In this document: in pieces, positions 33,752-39,891 of the stretch | Numbering within the stretch: the stretch's first letter is position 1 | Layout of the letters: each line of letters starts with the position of its first letter | Origin: an uncultured Demequina sp. | GTDB lineage: Bacteria; Actinomycetota; Actinomycetes; Actinomycetales; Demequinaceae | DNA length: 39,891 nt | NCBI GenBank assembly: GCA_937925595.1 | Contig: CALALQ010000101.1 | Coordinates: 1 to 39,891, forward strand | Reading direction: 5' to 3' | Made by a program: the position numbers and the translations under genes | The notes under the pieces: model-generated | Databases searched by the model: none | Told to the model about the DNA's origin: nothing | The model's input: the letters and a program-made list of their open reading frames with translations, nothing else

Positions 33752-34612
33752 CTAGAAGACGGCACGCCCTCCAGTGACCCCCAGGACGGTGCCGGAGACG
33801 TAACTCGCGTCGGCTTCCGAGGCGAGGAACACGAATGCCGGCGCGACCTCCGCAGGCTGCCCAGCCCGGCCAAGGGGAGTGTCCTGCCCGAACGTCTTGA
33901 TCTTTTCCGGAGGCTGCGTGGCCGGCTGGAGCGGCGTCCAGATCGGCCCTGGCGCTACGGCGTTGACGCGGATTCCCTTGGGTCCAAGGTCGGCAGCGAG
34001 GTTCACCGTGAAGTTGTTGAGCGCCGCCTTGGTTGCGGCGTACTCAATGAGCGTGGTGGTGGGGTCATACGCCTGGATTGATGACGTGTTGATGATGCTC
34101 GCGCCCTCCTTGAGGTGGGGGAGTGCGGCGCGAGTCAGCCACATCACGGACAGCAGGTTGGTGGTGACGATGCGCTCCATGCGCTCGTCGCTCGCGTCAG
34201 CAAGGCCGTCACCGCGCCCCATTTGGAAGGCTGCGTTGTTCACGAGGATGTCGAGACCGCCAAGGCCCTCGACGGTGCTTGCGATGACCTCATCGCACGC
34301 CTCGCTGGAGCGCAGGTCGGCCTCAATGGTCAGGCACGTGCGATCCTCGGCGCGCACGAGCGTCCCGGTCTCATGAGCGTCCGGCACCTCCTCGGGGAGG
34401 AAGGTGATGGCGACATCGGCGCCCTCGCGAGCGAAGGCGATCGCGATGGCGCGGCCAATCCCGGAGTCGCCACCCGTGATGAGGGCGCGTCGACCAACGA
34501 GCTTGCCGCTTCCCACATACGACTCCTCGCCGTGATCGGGCCTCGGGTCCATGAGATCCGTCAGGCCGGGGGGCTCCTGCTGCTGGACGGGGAATGCCTG
34601 GGTGGTCGTCAC
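33752..34612 (-). CDS. Stress-type SDR (GSP39/YdaD-like)
   Basis: Classical SDR of 286 residues with the N-terminal extension typical of the general-stress-protein-39 group (PPGLTDLMDPRPDHGEESYV). Seen: LITGGDSGIGRAIAIAFARE, the NNAAFQ motif, the Ser in NTSSIQAYD, EYAATKAALNNF with catalytic Tyr and Lys, and NAVAPGPIWTPL. The substrate is unknown. The GTG overlaps the stop of the upstream gene by 4 nt (GTGA), so the two are co-translated. It is convergent with hemH. Close relatives are induced by the general stress sigma factor in Bacillus, which suits the SigB-like promoter upstream. Confidence 0.9.
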   Translation of the reverse strand: MTTTQAFPVQQQEPPGLTDLMDPRPDHGEESYVGSGKLVGRRALITGGDSGIGRAIAIAFAREGADVAITFLPEEVPDAHETGTLVRAEDRTCLTIEADLRSSEACDEVIASTVEGLGGLDILVNNAAFQMGRGDGLADASDERMERIVTTNLLSVMWLTRAALPHLKEGASIINTSSIQAYDPTTTLIEYAATKAALNNFTVNLAADLGPKGIRVNAVAPGPIWTPLQPATQPPEKIKTFGQDTPLGRAGQPAEVAPAFVFLASEADASYVSGTVLGVTGGRAVF

Positions 34613-34935
34613 TTGTCTACCGCCTTCTCGAGTTGTGCCTTGTTCATGTACGAGCGGCCCTCGATGTTCTTGCGCTTGGCCTCTTCGTAGAGTTGCGCTC
34701 GCGTGCGACCGCCGGCGCCCTTGTGGCTGCGCTGTCCGCCACGCTTCGAGGACGACATGTCCTTGAGCGACGTGCGGCTCGCGGTCGTGGATTCTCCGTG
34801 GCGGGCGCGCTCCTTGTTGACGGTGCGTGCCGCGATCTCCTCAGCGGTGTCGGTGCTCTCGCCGCGATCGACGAGGCCCTCCTTGATGTGCTTGTACTGC
34901 CGTTCGCGCTTCTTGCTCCAGGTCTTCTGAGGCAT
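34609..34935 (-). CDS. Basic 108-residue protein with Rho-N-like C-terminus
   Basis: Highly charged small protein: MPQKTWSKKRERQYKHIKEG, a middle with AARTVNKERARHGES, and a C-terminal GGRTRAQLYEEAKRKNIEG ending NKAQLEKAV, which looks like the SAP/Rho-N helical fold. Such proteins are often labelled plasmid stabilisation protein, but there is no evidence of a toxin partner here. A role in binding nucleic acid under stress is plausible. GGGAG lies before the ATG. It is the first gene of the operon with the stress SDR and diverges from the SRPBCC gene. Confidence 0.75.
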   Translation of the reverse strand: MPQKTWSKKRERQYKHIKEGLVDRGESTDTAEEIAARTVNKERARHGESTTASRTSLKDMSSSKRGGQRSHKGAGGRTRAQLYEEAKRKNIEGRSYMNKAQLEKAVDK

Positions 34936-34985
34936 GACTCGCTCCCTTCAGATAGCCGCCGTTGGATCTACTCGACTCTCGGTGG

Positions 34986-35011
34986 TTACCCCGGCTCATC
35001 CGTTCGTATCC
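34986..35011 (-). promoter_or_regulatory. SigB-like promoter toward the basic protein-SDR operon
   Basis: On the minus strand GGAT (35011-35008), a 16-nt spacer and GGGTAA (34991-34986) fit GNNT-N14-16-GGGTA, the form known for Streptomyces SigB promoters; the last base differs from GGGTAY. Confidence 0.4.
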
Positions 35012-35037
35012 GGCCGTGCGGGGAGCGCGAAGGGAGC

Positions 35038-35062
35038 GGATAGAAGGGCACCTCAGGGGTAT
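35038..35062 (+). promoter_or_regulatory. SigB-like promoter toward the SRPBCC gene
   Basis: GGAT (35038-35041), a 15-nt spacer and GGGTAT (35057-35062) match GNNT-N14-16-GGGTAY fully. It lies 51 nt before the ATG at 35114. Confidence 0.55.
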
Positions 35063-35113
35063 CTCCCAAGTGTCCAGACCAGGACGAAACGACATACGAA
35101 AGGAGTGATCGCG

Positions 35114-35833
35114 ATGGGAACCATCACCGAATCCGTCGATGTTGGAGTCGACCTCGAGACCGCTTACAACCAGTGGACGCAGTTCGAGACCTTCCCCAAG
35201 TTCATGGAGGGCGTCGAGCAGGTCGAGCAGCTTACCGACGAGAAGCTTCACTGGGTCACGAAGATCGGCCCCGTGGTGCGCGAGTTTGACGCCGTCATCA
35301 CGGAGCAGCGCCCTGACGAGGTCATCGCGTGGCATTCCACGGACGGCCCCGACTTCGCCGGAAGGGTCACCTTCCGGGAGATCGGCCCCGAGCACACTCA
35401 GATCACCGCGGAGATGAACGTCGACCCCGAGGGCTTCGTCGAGAACGTCGGCGACAAGGTCGGCATCATCGAGGCGCGAGTCGCTGGCGACATGCGTCGC
35501 TTCAAGGAGTTCATCGAATCGCGCGCCGGCCAGGAGACCGGCGAGTGGCGCGGCGAGATCCACAACGGCACCGTCACCGATGACGGCATGGCGACCGGAG
35601 GCATGGCCAACGGTGGGATGGCGAGCGAAGGCGTGGCGCCCGAGGGTGACAGCCAGCTCGGTCTCCAGGGGGGACTGAGCGCGGCCGACCGGTTCGGCAC
35701 GGCGCGTGAGGCCGAATCTCAGCAGCGACCCGCCGACTCATACGGCATCGACGGCGTCCAGTCAGAGAACGAGTTCCGGGCCAACGACAGCCTGGGCAGC
35801 GACGACGACACGACGCCCACCCCGGGTCTCTAG
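35114..35833 (+). CDS. SRPBCC (START-like) family protein
   Basis: 239 residues. Residues 1-150 form a polyketide-cyclase/START-like domain (ITESVDVGVDLETAYNQWTQ, then FPKFMEGVEQVEQ, TFREIGPEHTQITAEM and MRRFKEFIESR), a hydrophobic-pocket fold; the ligand is unknown. A low-complexity tail follows, with Gly-Gly-Met-Ala-type repeats (GMATGGMANGGMASEG, about residues 158-173) and then an acidic disordered end. AAAGGAG precedes the ATG. A SigB-like promoter lies upstream and a strong terminator 15 nt after the stop. Probably a stress-induced cytosolic protein. Confidence 0.88.
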   Translation: MGTITESVDVGVDLETAYNQWTQFETFPKFMEGVEQVEQLTDEKLHWVTKIGPVVREFDAVITEQRPDEVIAWHSTDGPDFAGRVTFREIGPEHTQITAEMNVDPEGFVENVGDKVGIIEARVAGDMRRFKEFIESRAGQETGEWRGEIHNGTVTDDGMATGGMANGGMASEGVAPEGDSQLGLQGGLSAADRFGTAREAESQQRPADSYGIDGVQSENEFRANDSLGSDDDTTPTPGL

Positions 35834-35848
35834 CCGGACCCCGCATCG

Positions 35849-35879
35849 GCCCCGCCAGCGCGACCTGGCGGGGCTTCTG
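35849..35879 (+). terminator. Intrinsic terminator of the SRPBCC gene
   Basis: GCCCCGCCAG pairs perfectly with CTGGCGGGGC around the loop CGCGAC, followed by TTCTG. It starts 15 nt after the stop. Confidence 0.85.
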
Positions 35880-35954
35880 CGTTGCCGGTTCCAGTGGGCG
35901 CACTGGAACCCGCACCCCGTGCACCGCCCCACTCACCACTGAACCCCAGACACA

Positions 35955-35990
35955 CAGAAACCCCGCCGGCGCGACCCGGCGGGGTTTCTG
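35955..35990. terminator. Second, bidirectional terminator
   Basis: A 15-bp perfect stem (CAGAAACCCCGCCGG) around the same CGCGAC loop, flanked by A-rich and T-rich ends in both directions. It can stop SRPBCC transcription and also that of the sigma gene, which ends at 36023 on the other strand. Confidence 0.85.
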
Positions 35991-36022
35991 TCTGGGAGGG
36001 ATTCTGTTGTGGAAGGAACTCT

Positions 36023-36718
36023 CTACGCGGCCATGTCCAGGTCGTTGAGCTCGCCGCGGAGCTGACCGACGATCCGAGTCAGGGAGCGAGACACCTGAGC
36101 CTGCGAGGTGCCGCAGTGCTCGGCGATCTGCGCCTGAGTCAGATCCTGGTGAAATCGCAGGTGCACGAGCTTACGGTCGGCCGGCGCCAACTTCTCGACG
36201 GCGCTGTCGATAGCGAGCCTGGTGACCATGGCCTCTGCATCGTCGACGGCGGCTGAGGTGGCGTCATCGAGGATGTCTGGATTCATGCAGCTGCCGAGGG
36301 CACGCACCTTGCGGACGTACGCCTCAGACTGGCCCGTAGCCTTCGCGACCTCGGCGTCCCGGGGCTCGCGGGACAGGTTTGCGCTGAGGTCCTCGCGGAC
36401 CGCACGCATTTCGAGACTCGCCTCCTGGAGGGAGCGAGGGGGCCGCACCGTCCAGGCGCAGTCCCGCACAAAGCGGCGGAGCTCACCAAGGATGGTGGGG
36501 ATGGCGTATGCCACAAAAGGCACACCCAGGTCGGGGTCGTATCGCCGTGCAGCCTTGACAAGACCGACCGCTGCTGCCTGCCGTGCATCGTCGGCGCTTG
36601 CCCCATAATTCGAGTACTTGCGGGCAAGGCGGTGTGCGAGATCAAGGTGCTGCTCGACTAGCGCTTGCTGGCTGTCCAGCTCGTGGCTGGAGGCCTGCGA
36701 GATTTCTCGTGTGTTCAT
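36023..36718 (-). CDS. RNA polymerase sigma factor, SigB/SigF/SigG subfamily
   Basis: Group 3 sigma-70 factor of 231 residues. Seen: region 2 with DLAHRLARKYSNYGASADD, GLVKAARRYDPDLGVPFVAYA and IPTILGELRRFVRDCAWTVR (the SigF-group signature), region 3, and region 4 ending in the helix-turn-helix TQAQIAEHCGTSQAQVSRSL. Usual partners (RsbW-type anti-sigma and its antagonist) are not adjacent, so control must lie elsewhere, perhaps through the LuxR-type gene upstream. The leader is unusually AT-rich and holds a palindrome. SigB-like promoters on both strands of 34986-35062 are likely targets. Confidence 0.92.
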   Translation of the reverse strand: MNTREISQASSHELDSQQALVEQHLDLAHRLARKYSNYGASADDARQAAAVGLVKAARRYDPDLGVPFVAYAIPTILGELRRFVRDCAWTVRPPRSLQEASLEMRAVREDLSANLSREPRDAEVAKATGQSEAYVRKVRALGSCMNPDILDDATSAAVDDAEAMVTRLAIDSAVEKLAPADRKLVHLRFHQDLTQAQIAEHCGTSQAQVSRSLTRIVGQLRGELNDLDMAA

Positions 36719-36769
36719 GCCTCAACAAGAACAGGTAGAGGAATTTTACTTCCACTTTATCTAGCAAAT

Positions 36770-36787
36770 CCCACCCTTAAGGGTGGG
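36770..36787. promoter_or_regulatory. Perfect 18-bp palindrome before the sigma gene
   Basis: CCCACCCTTAAGGGTGGG lies 52 nt before the sigma ATG, in the 92-nt gap after the luxR-type gene. The core CACCCTTAAGGGTG recurs with one change at 36807-36820. It is an operator candidate, or a terminator of the upstream gene. Confidence 0.6.
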
Positions 36788-36806
36788 GAAAGATGGGAGT
36801 CGCGTA

Positions 36807-36820
36807 CACCCTAAAGGGTG
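36807..36820. promoter_or_regulatory. Second copy of the CACCCT-AAGGGTG palindrome
   Basis: CACCCTAAAGGGTG overlaps the stop of the luxR-type gene. Its centre is 35 nt from the centre of the first palindrome, so a pair of dimers could bind on a similar face of the helix. Confidence 0.5.
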
Positions 36821-37449
36821 GTGCTCCTTGGGGGAGCGAGACCCGGCCCTGGCTCCTTTGCAAGGCCCGCAGAGATGGCCCAGATGACGGCCTGGCTGCG
36901 GGTCGAGACGCCGATTCGCTTGTACGCATCGCGGATGTACGACTTCAGGGTGTTAGGGCTGATGAACAGCGCGGCGGAGATCGCGTCGTTGGACATTCCC
37001 TGTCCTATGAGCGAGAGCACCTCGACCTGCCGCGCCGTGAGTCCCGCGGGATGCGGCTCCATGTTGTCTGGGGGTGGCGTTGCGCGGCGAGCCGCCGCGA
37101 TCTCCACCGCATCGACCAGGTCCGCAGCGCGAATGTTCATCGGCACCCACGTCACAGCGCCAAGGCCCATTGCTCGCGCCCGGAGATCCGGTCTGGTATC
37201 CCTCGACAGCAGCAGCACCACGGCCTTGGTGTCCTGCACCAAGTGACGCAGCTCGCTGTCATCGGTGTTGAACAGCCCAAGGGTGTCGTAGATGATCACG
37301 TCGATGCCCTTGGCTTGGCTGCGAGCAGAGGCCAATGTGGCGACTACCAGGCGATCTGGGTAGTCGGCGAGCATGGCGACAAGGCCGCGAGCGACCACCT
37401 CCTGGGGCGTCACAATCGCGACTCGCAGCGCGTCTGAGGCCGCTCGCAT
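36811..37449 (-). CDS. LuxR-type regulator with atypical receiver domain
   Basis: 212 residues. The C-terminal NarL/FixJ helix-turn-helix is clear (GLTARQVEVLSLIGQGMSND through NTLKSYIRDAYKRIGVSTRS, about residues 133-185). The N-terminal 120 residues have the receiver fold length, with IIYDTLGLF at the phosphorylation strand. The acidic pair that normally follows strand 1 is replaced by IVTPQEVVARGL, so Mg2+ binding and phosphorylation are doubtful. No histidine kinase gene is adjacent. It may respond to a ligand or act constitutively. GAGAGGG precedes the ATG. It lies just upstream of the sigma gene on the same strand and may control it through the twin palindromes. Confidence 0.87.
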   Translation of the reverse strand: MRAASDALRVAIVTPQEVVARGLVAMLADYPDRLVVATLASARSQAKGIDVIIYDTLGLFNTDDSELRHLVQDTKAVVLLLSRDTRPDLRARAMGLGAVTWVPMNIRAADLVDAVEIAAARRATPPPDNMEPHPAGLTARQVEVLSLIGQGMSNDAISAALFISPNTLKSYIRDAYKRIGVSTRSQAVIWAISAGLAKEPGPGLAPPRSTTL

Positions 37450-37576
37450 CTGGTAACCCTCTCACGTTATGGCGGTGAGCCACCATCGGATCGCCACCGC
37501 GCAGCCTGTTAGGAGTGGATACCCACAGCGTCCCCATCTCTTCCCAAAGGGTGGCGAAGCACCGCCGGGACGCGGC

Positions 37577-38965
37577 TCAGCTGGTCTTCTTTGTCGCCTT
37601 CTTCTTCGCCGGAGTCTTGCGGCCGGCCGACGCTGGGGCGGGTTCCGTTGCCGCCTCCACGAAGGCCTCGCGCGGGGCATGGATTCGCCCGAGCGACACC
37701 AGTTCGCGGCGGAAGAACAGGGCGGTGGTCCAGTCCATGACGACCCGCGCCTTCTTGTTGAAGCTGGGGATCTGGAGCATGTGATAGGTCCGGTGCATGA
37801 ACCACGCGGGCCAGCCCCTGAGCTTGATGCCCACGATCTGTGCGACGCCCTTGTTGAGGCCGAGCGACGCGACGGTGCCGAGGTGCTTGTGGCGGTACTC
37901 TCGCAGCTTCTTGCCGTCCAGATGCGCTGCGATGTTCTTGCCAAGCAGTCGCGCCTGACGCACCGCGTGCTGCGCTGACGGGGCGCACCACGCCTGCTGT
38001 CCATCGGGTCCGACGCCCTTCGACAGGTCAGGTACCTGTGCACAGTCGCCAGCCGCCCAGGCTCCCGGCACCACGGTGCCGTCGGCGTCGACTACCTGCA
38101 GCGTCGGGCTGGAACTCACGTGGCCACGAGGGCCGGTGGGCAGATCTGACTGCGCAATGACGGGATTGGGCTTGACTCCCGCTGTCCACACCAGGGTGTC
38201 CGCCTCGAACTCCTGGCCGTCGCTGAGGACGATGTGGCCGTCGATGCAGCTCTCGAGGCGAGTGGAGAGGTAGATCTCCATGCCGCGCTTGCGCAGGACC
38301 TCAAGCGTGTAGCCGCCCATCTCGTCGCCCATCTCGGGCAGGATGCGCGTGGCCGCCTCGACCATGACGAAGCGCAGGTCGGAAGGCGACAGTTCCGGGT
38401 AGTACCGCAGTGCAGCGCGCGCCATGTCTTCCGTCTCGGCGAAGGCCTCCACGCCCGCGAAACCGCCGCCGACGAACACGAACGTGAGCAGGCGTCGGCG
38501 AAGATTGGGGTCGTCGGTGCTTGCCGCGCGAGCGATGCGACCGAGGACCGCGTTGCGCACGGAGATCGCCTCTTCCACCCACTTGAAGCCAATGCCGAAC
38601 TCGGCAAGACCGGGGATGGGAAGCGTGCGCGGCACGGACCCGAGCGCGATGACCACGTCGTCATAGTCGAGGTGCAGCTCGTCGCCAAAGTCGGTGGAGG
38701 CCGTCACCACGCGGGCAGCGTGGTCAATGCCCGTGACCTGCGCTTGGACCACCTTCACGTCATGCAGCTCTCTGCGCAGCGGCACGATGACGTGGCTGGG
38801 GGCGATGGATGCCGCGGCGGCTTCCGGAAGGAACGGTTGATACGTCATGTACGGCCGGCGGTCGACGACCGTGATGTCGACATCCGCTCGCACCTTCTTG
38901 CGAAGCGTCAGCGCCGTATACAGGCCCACGTATCCGCCGCCAAGTATCAGAACCTTGGTGGTCAT
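37577..38965 (-). CDS. ndh: Type II NADH dehydrogenase
   Basis: Single-subunit, non-proton-pumping NADH:quinone oxidoreductase on the inner face of the membrane. 462 residues. Seen: the FAD motif VLILGGGYVGLYTALTLRKK, YMTYQPFLPEAAAASI, the NAD motif FVFVGGGFAGVEAFAE, VWTAGVKPNPV, WAAGDCAQVPD, the quinone-site region QQAWCAPSAQHAVRQA, and an amphipathic membrane-binding C-terminal part (GWPAWFMHRTYHM). It ends in a Lys-rich tail (KTPAKKKATKKTS). AGGAGG precedes the ATG. Two copies of the dispersed word fall inside the gene (37625 and 38099). Confidence 0.95.
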   Translation of the reverse strand: MTTKVLILGGGYVGLYTALTLRKKVRADVDITVVDRRPYMTYQPFLPEAAAASIAPSHVIVPLRRELHDVKVVQAQVTGIDHAARVVTASTDFGDELHLDYDDVVIALGSVPRTLPIPGLAEFGIGFKWVEEAISVRNAVLGRIARAASTDDPNLRRRLLTFVFVGGGFAGVEAFAETEDMARAALRYYPELSPSDLRFVMVEAATRILPEMGDEMGGYTLEVLRKRGMEIYLSTRLESCIDGHIVLSDGQEFEADTLVWTAGVKPNPVIAQSDLPTGPRGHVSSSPTLQVVDADGTVVPGAWAAGDCAQVPDLSKGVGPDGQQAWCAPSAQHAVRQARLLGKNIAAHLDGKKLREYRHKHLGTVASLGLNKGVAQIVGIKLRGWPAWFMHRTYHMLQIPSFNKKARVVMDWTTALFFRRELVSLGRIHAPREAFVEAATEPAPASAGRKTPAKKKATKKTS

Positions 38966-39027
38966 GCTTGCCTCCTATCAGCGACAACCGCGATGTGGTG
39001 CGCTGTGTTCCCCCTGGGCAAGGAGGT

Positions 39028-39891
39028 TCAGCGACCGACCATCGTGGTGACGTCAAGCAATGCGTCGAGCTGCTCGAGGCTGATCTCGCCGCGCTCCACG
39101 AAGCCCAGGTCGATCGTTGCCTCGCGGACCGTGAGGCCAGCCTTCACCGCATGCTTGGCGATCTTCGCGGCGTTCTCGTAGCCGATTACCCGGTTGAGGG
39201 GGGTAACGATGCTGGGGCTGGCCTCGGCGAGGAATCGAGCACGCTCGACGTTGGCCGTGATGCCGTCGACGGTCTTGGTCGCGAGCACGCGAGCGGAGCT
39301 TGCGAGCAGTCTCGTGGACTCGAGCACGCCGAGCGCCATCACCGGGATCTGCACATTGAGTTCGAACGAGCCCGACGCTCCGGCCCAGGCCACCGTCGCG
39401 TCATTGCCCACGACGCGCGCACAGACCATGAGGACGGCCTCGGGAACCACCGGATTGACCTTGCCGGGCATGATGCTCGATCCCGGCTGCAGGTCCGGGA
39501 GTGCAATCTCGCCGAGACCCGTGTTGGGTCCGGAGCCCATCCAGCGCAGGTCATTGCAGATCTTGGTGAGGCTCACCGCGATGGTTCGCAGCGCGCCGGA
39601 GACCTCGACGAGCCCGTCGCGCGCCGACTGCGCCTCGAAGTGGTCGCGGGCCTCGGTGATGGGAAGCCCGGTGTCTTCGGCGAGCAGGGTGATGACGCGC
39701 TGCGGGAAGCCCTTGGGGGTGTTGATGCCCGTGCCGACCGCGGTGCCGCCAAGGGGAACCTCGGCGACGCGGGGGAGGGCGGCGTTGATGCGCTCGATGC
39801 CGTTGCGAATGGCGGCCGCGTAGCCGCCGAACTCCTGGCCAAGGGTGACAGGAGTCGCGTCCATGAGGTGCGTGCGGCCGGACTTGTAGAC
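39028..39891 (-). CDS. fumC: Fumarate hydratase class II (5' partial)
   Basis: Interconverts fumarate and malate in the TCA cycle. The frame is open to the window edge ([18 protein letters not shown] near the left end of the visible part), so about 175-190 N-terminal residues are outside. Seen: the superfamily signature [11 protein letters not shown] with the catalytic Ser loop, [14 protein letters not shown] and [19 protein letters not shown] and THLMDA are typical of fumarase rather than aspartase. It lies upstream of ndh on the same strand with a 62-nt gap. Confidence 0.95.
   Translation of the reverse strand, partial: VYKSGRTHLMDATPVTLGQEFGGYAAAIRNGIERINAALPRVAEVPLGGTAVGTGINTPKGFPQRVITLLAEDTGLPITEARDHFEAQSARDGLVEVSGALRTIAVSLTKICNDLRWMGSGPNTGLGEIALPDLQPGSSIMPGKVNPVVPEAVLMVCARVVGNDATVAWAGASGSFELNVQIPVMALGVLESTRLLASSARVLATKTVDGITANVERARFLAEASPSIVTPLNRVIGYENAAKIAKHAVKAGLTVREATIDLGFVERGEISLEQLDALLDVTTMVGR

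Noticed and set aside
34609..34935. Toxin-antitoxin system suggested by the usual name plasmid stabilisation protein
   Set aside because: No partner toxin or antitoxin gene is adjacent; the coupled gene is a normal SDR. A stress function fits the context better.

Overview
The window is 39.9 kb of GC-rich, densely coded chromosome from an actinobacterium. The evidence is the gene order (mfd to eno, then ftsB/divIC, DUF501, ppx; and greA, DUF4307, trhA, Z-prenyl synthase, phoH2, fumC), frequent GTG/TTG starts, many apparently leaderless promoters, and a coproporphyrin-type heme gene set with an Fe-S ferrochelatase. A member of the Micrococcales (Cellulomonas/Demequina-like) is my best guess; this is inference and no 16S gene is present. 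There is no prophage, IS transposase, CRISPR array or rRNA operon.

Layout. 2-4000: glmU (5' part outside the window) overlapping prs, then rplY/ctc and pth. 4000-4360: an unusual 400-bp spacer built of nested inverted and tandem repeats. 4383-12948: mfd, a SurA-N-like lipoprotein, a secreted LGDTG-anchored protein split by a one-base frameshift, eno, divIC, DUF501, ppx and a tRNA with anticodon UAA on a short class I body. 12966-18608: an APH-family kinase (minus strand), then yccA, a small membrane protein and an acetyl-xylan esterase in one operon, then a flavin monooxygenase overlapping an SDR. 18766-22228: msrA (minus strand) and an AI-2E-like permease, rlmC and P-loop kinase operon. 22225-26647: greA, DUF4307, a small membrane protein, trhA, a Z-prenyl diphosphate synthase and phoH2. 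This matches the Mycobacterium Rv1080c-Rv1095 order as I remember it, but the mycothiol conjugate amidase (mca) and thioredoxin-domain genes expected in it are missing.

26669-33734 is a heme locus: hemA diverges from hemE-hemY, and hemH lies further on. It is interrupted by a sulfur-redox cassette consisting of a CoA-disulfide reductase/rhodanese fusion, an unlisted 53-residue Cys-rich protein, a CstR-like repressor and a clear CsoR/CstR-type operator. hemH starts on the stop codon of the repressor, so ferrochelatase appears to be co-transcribed with the persulfide sensor.

33752-37449 is a stress block: a GSP39-like SDR coupled to a basic 108-residue protein, a divergent SRPBCC protein, a SigB/SigF-like sigma factor and an atypical LuxR regulator. 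The shared promoter region carries SigB-like GNNT-N15/16-GGGTA elements. 37577-39891 holds ndh and the 3' part of fumC.

The clearest unexplained signal is a short word, CAGCGTCGGGCC (or its GGCCC variant), scattered through the window and concentrated just after stop codons and in spacers. About ten genes also show a -10 hexamer placed 6-8 nt before the start codon, implying leaderless transcription.
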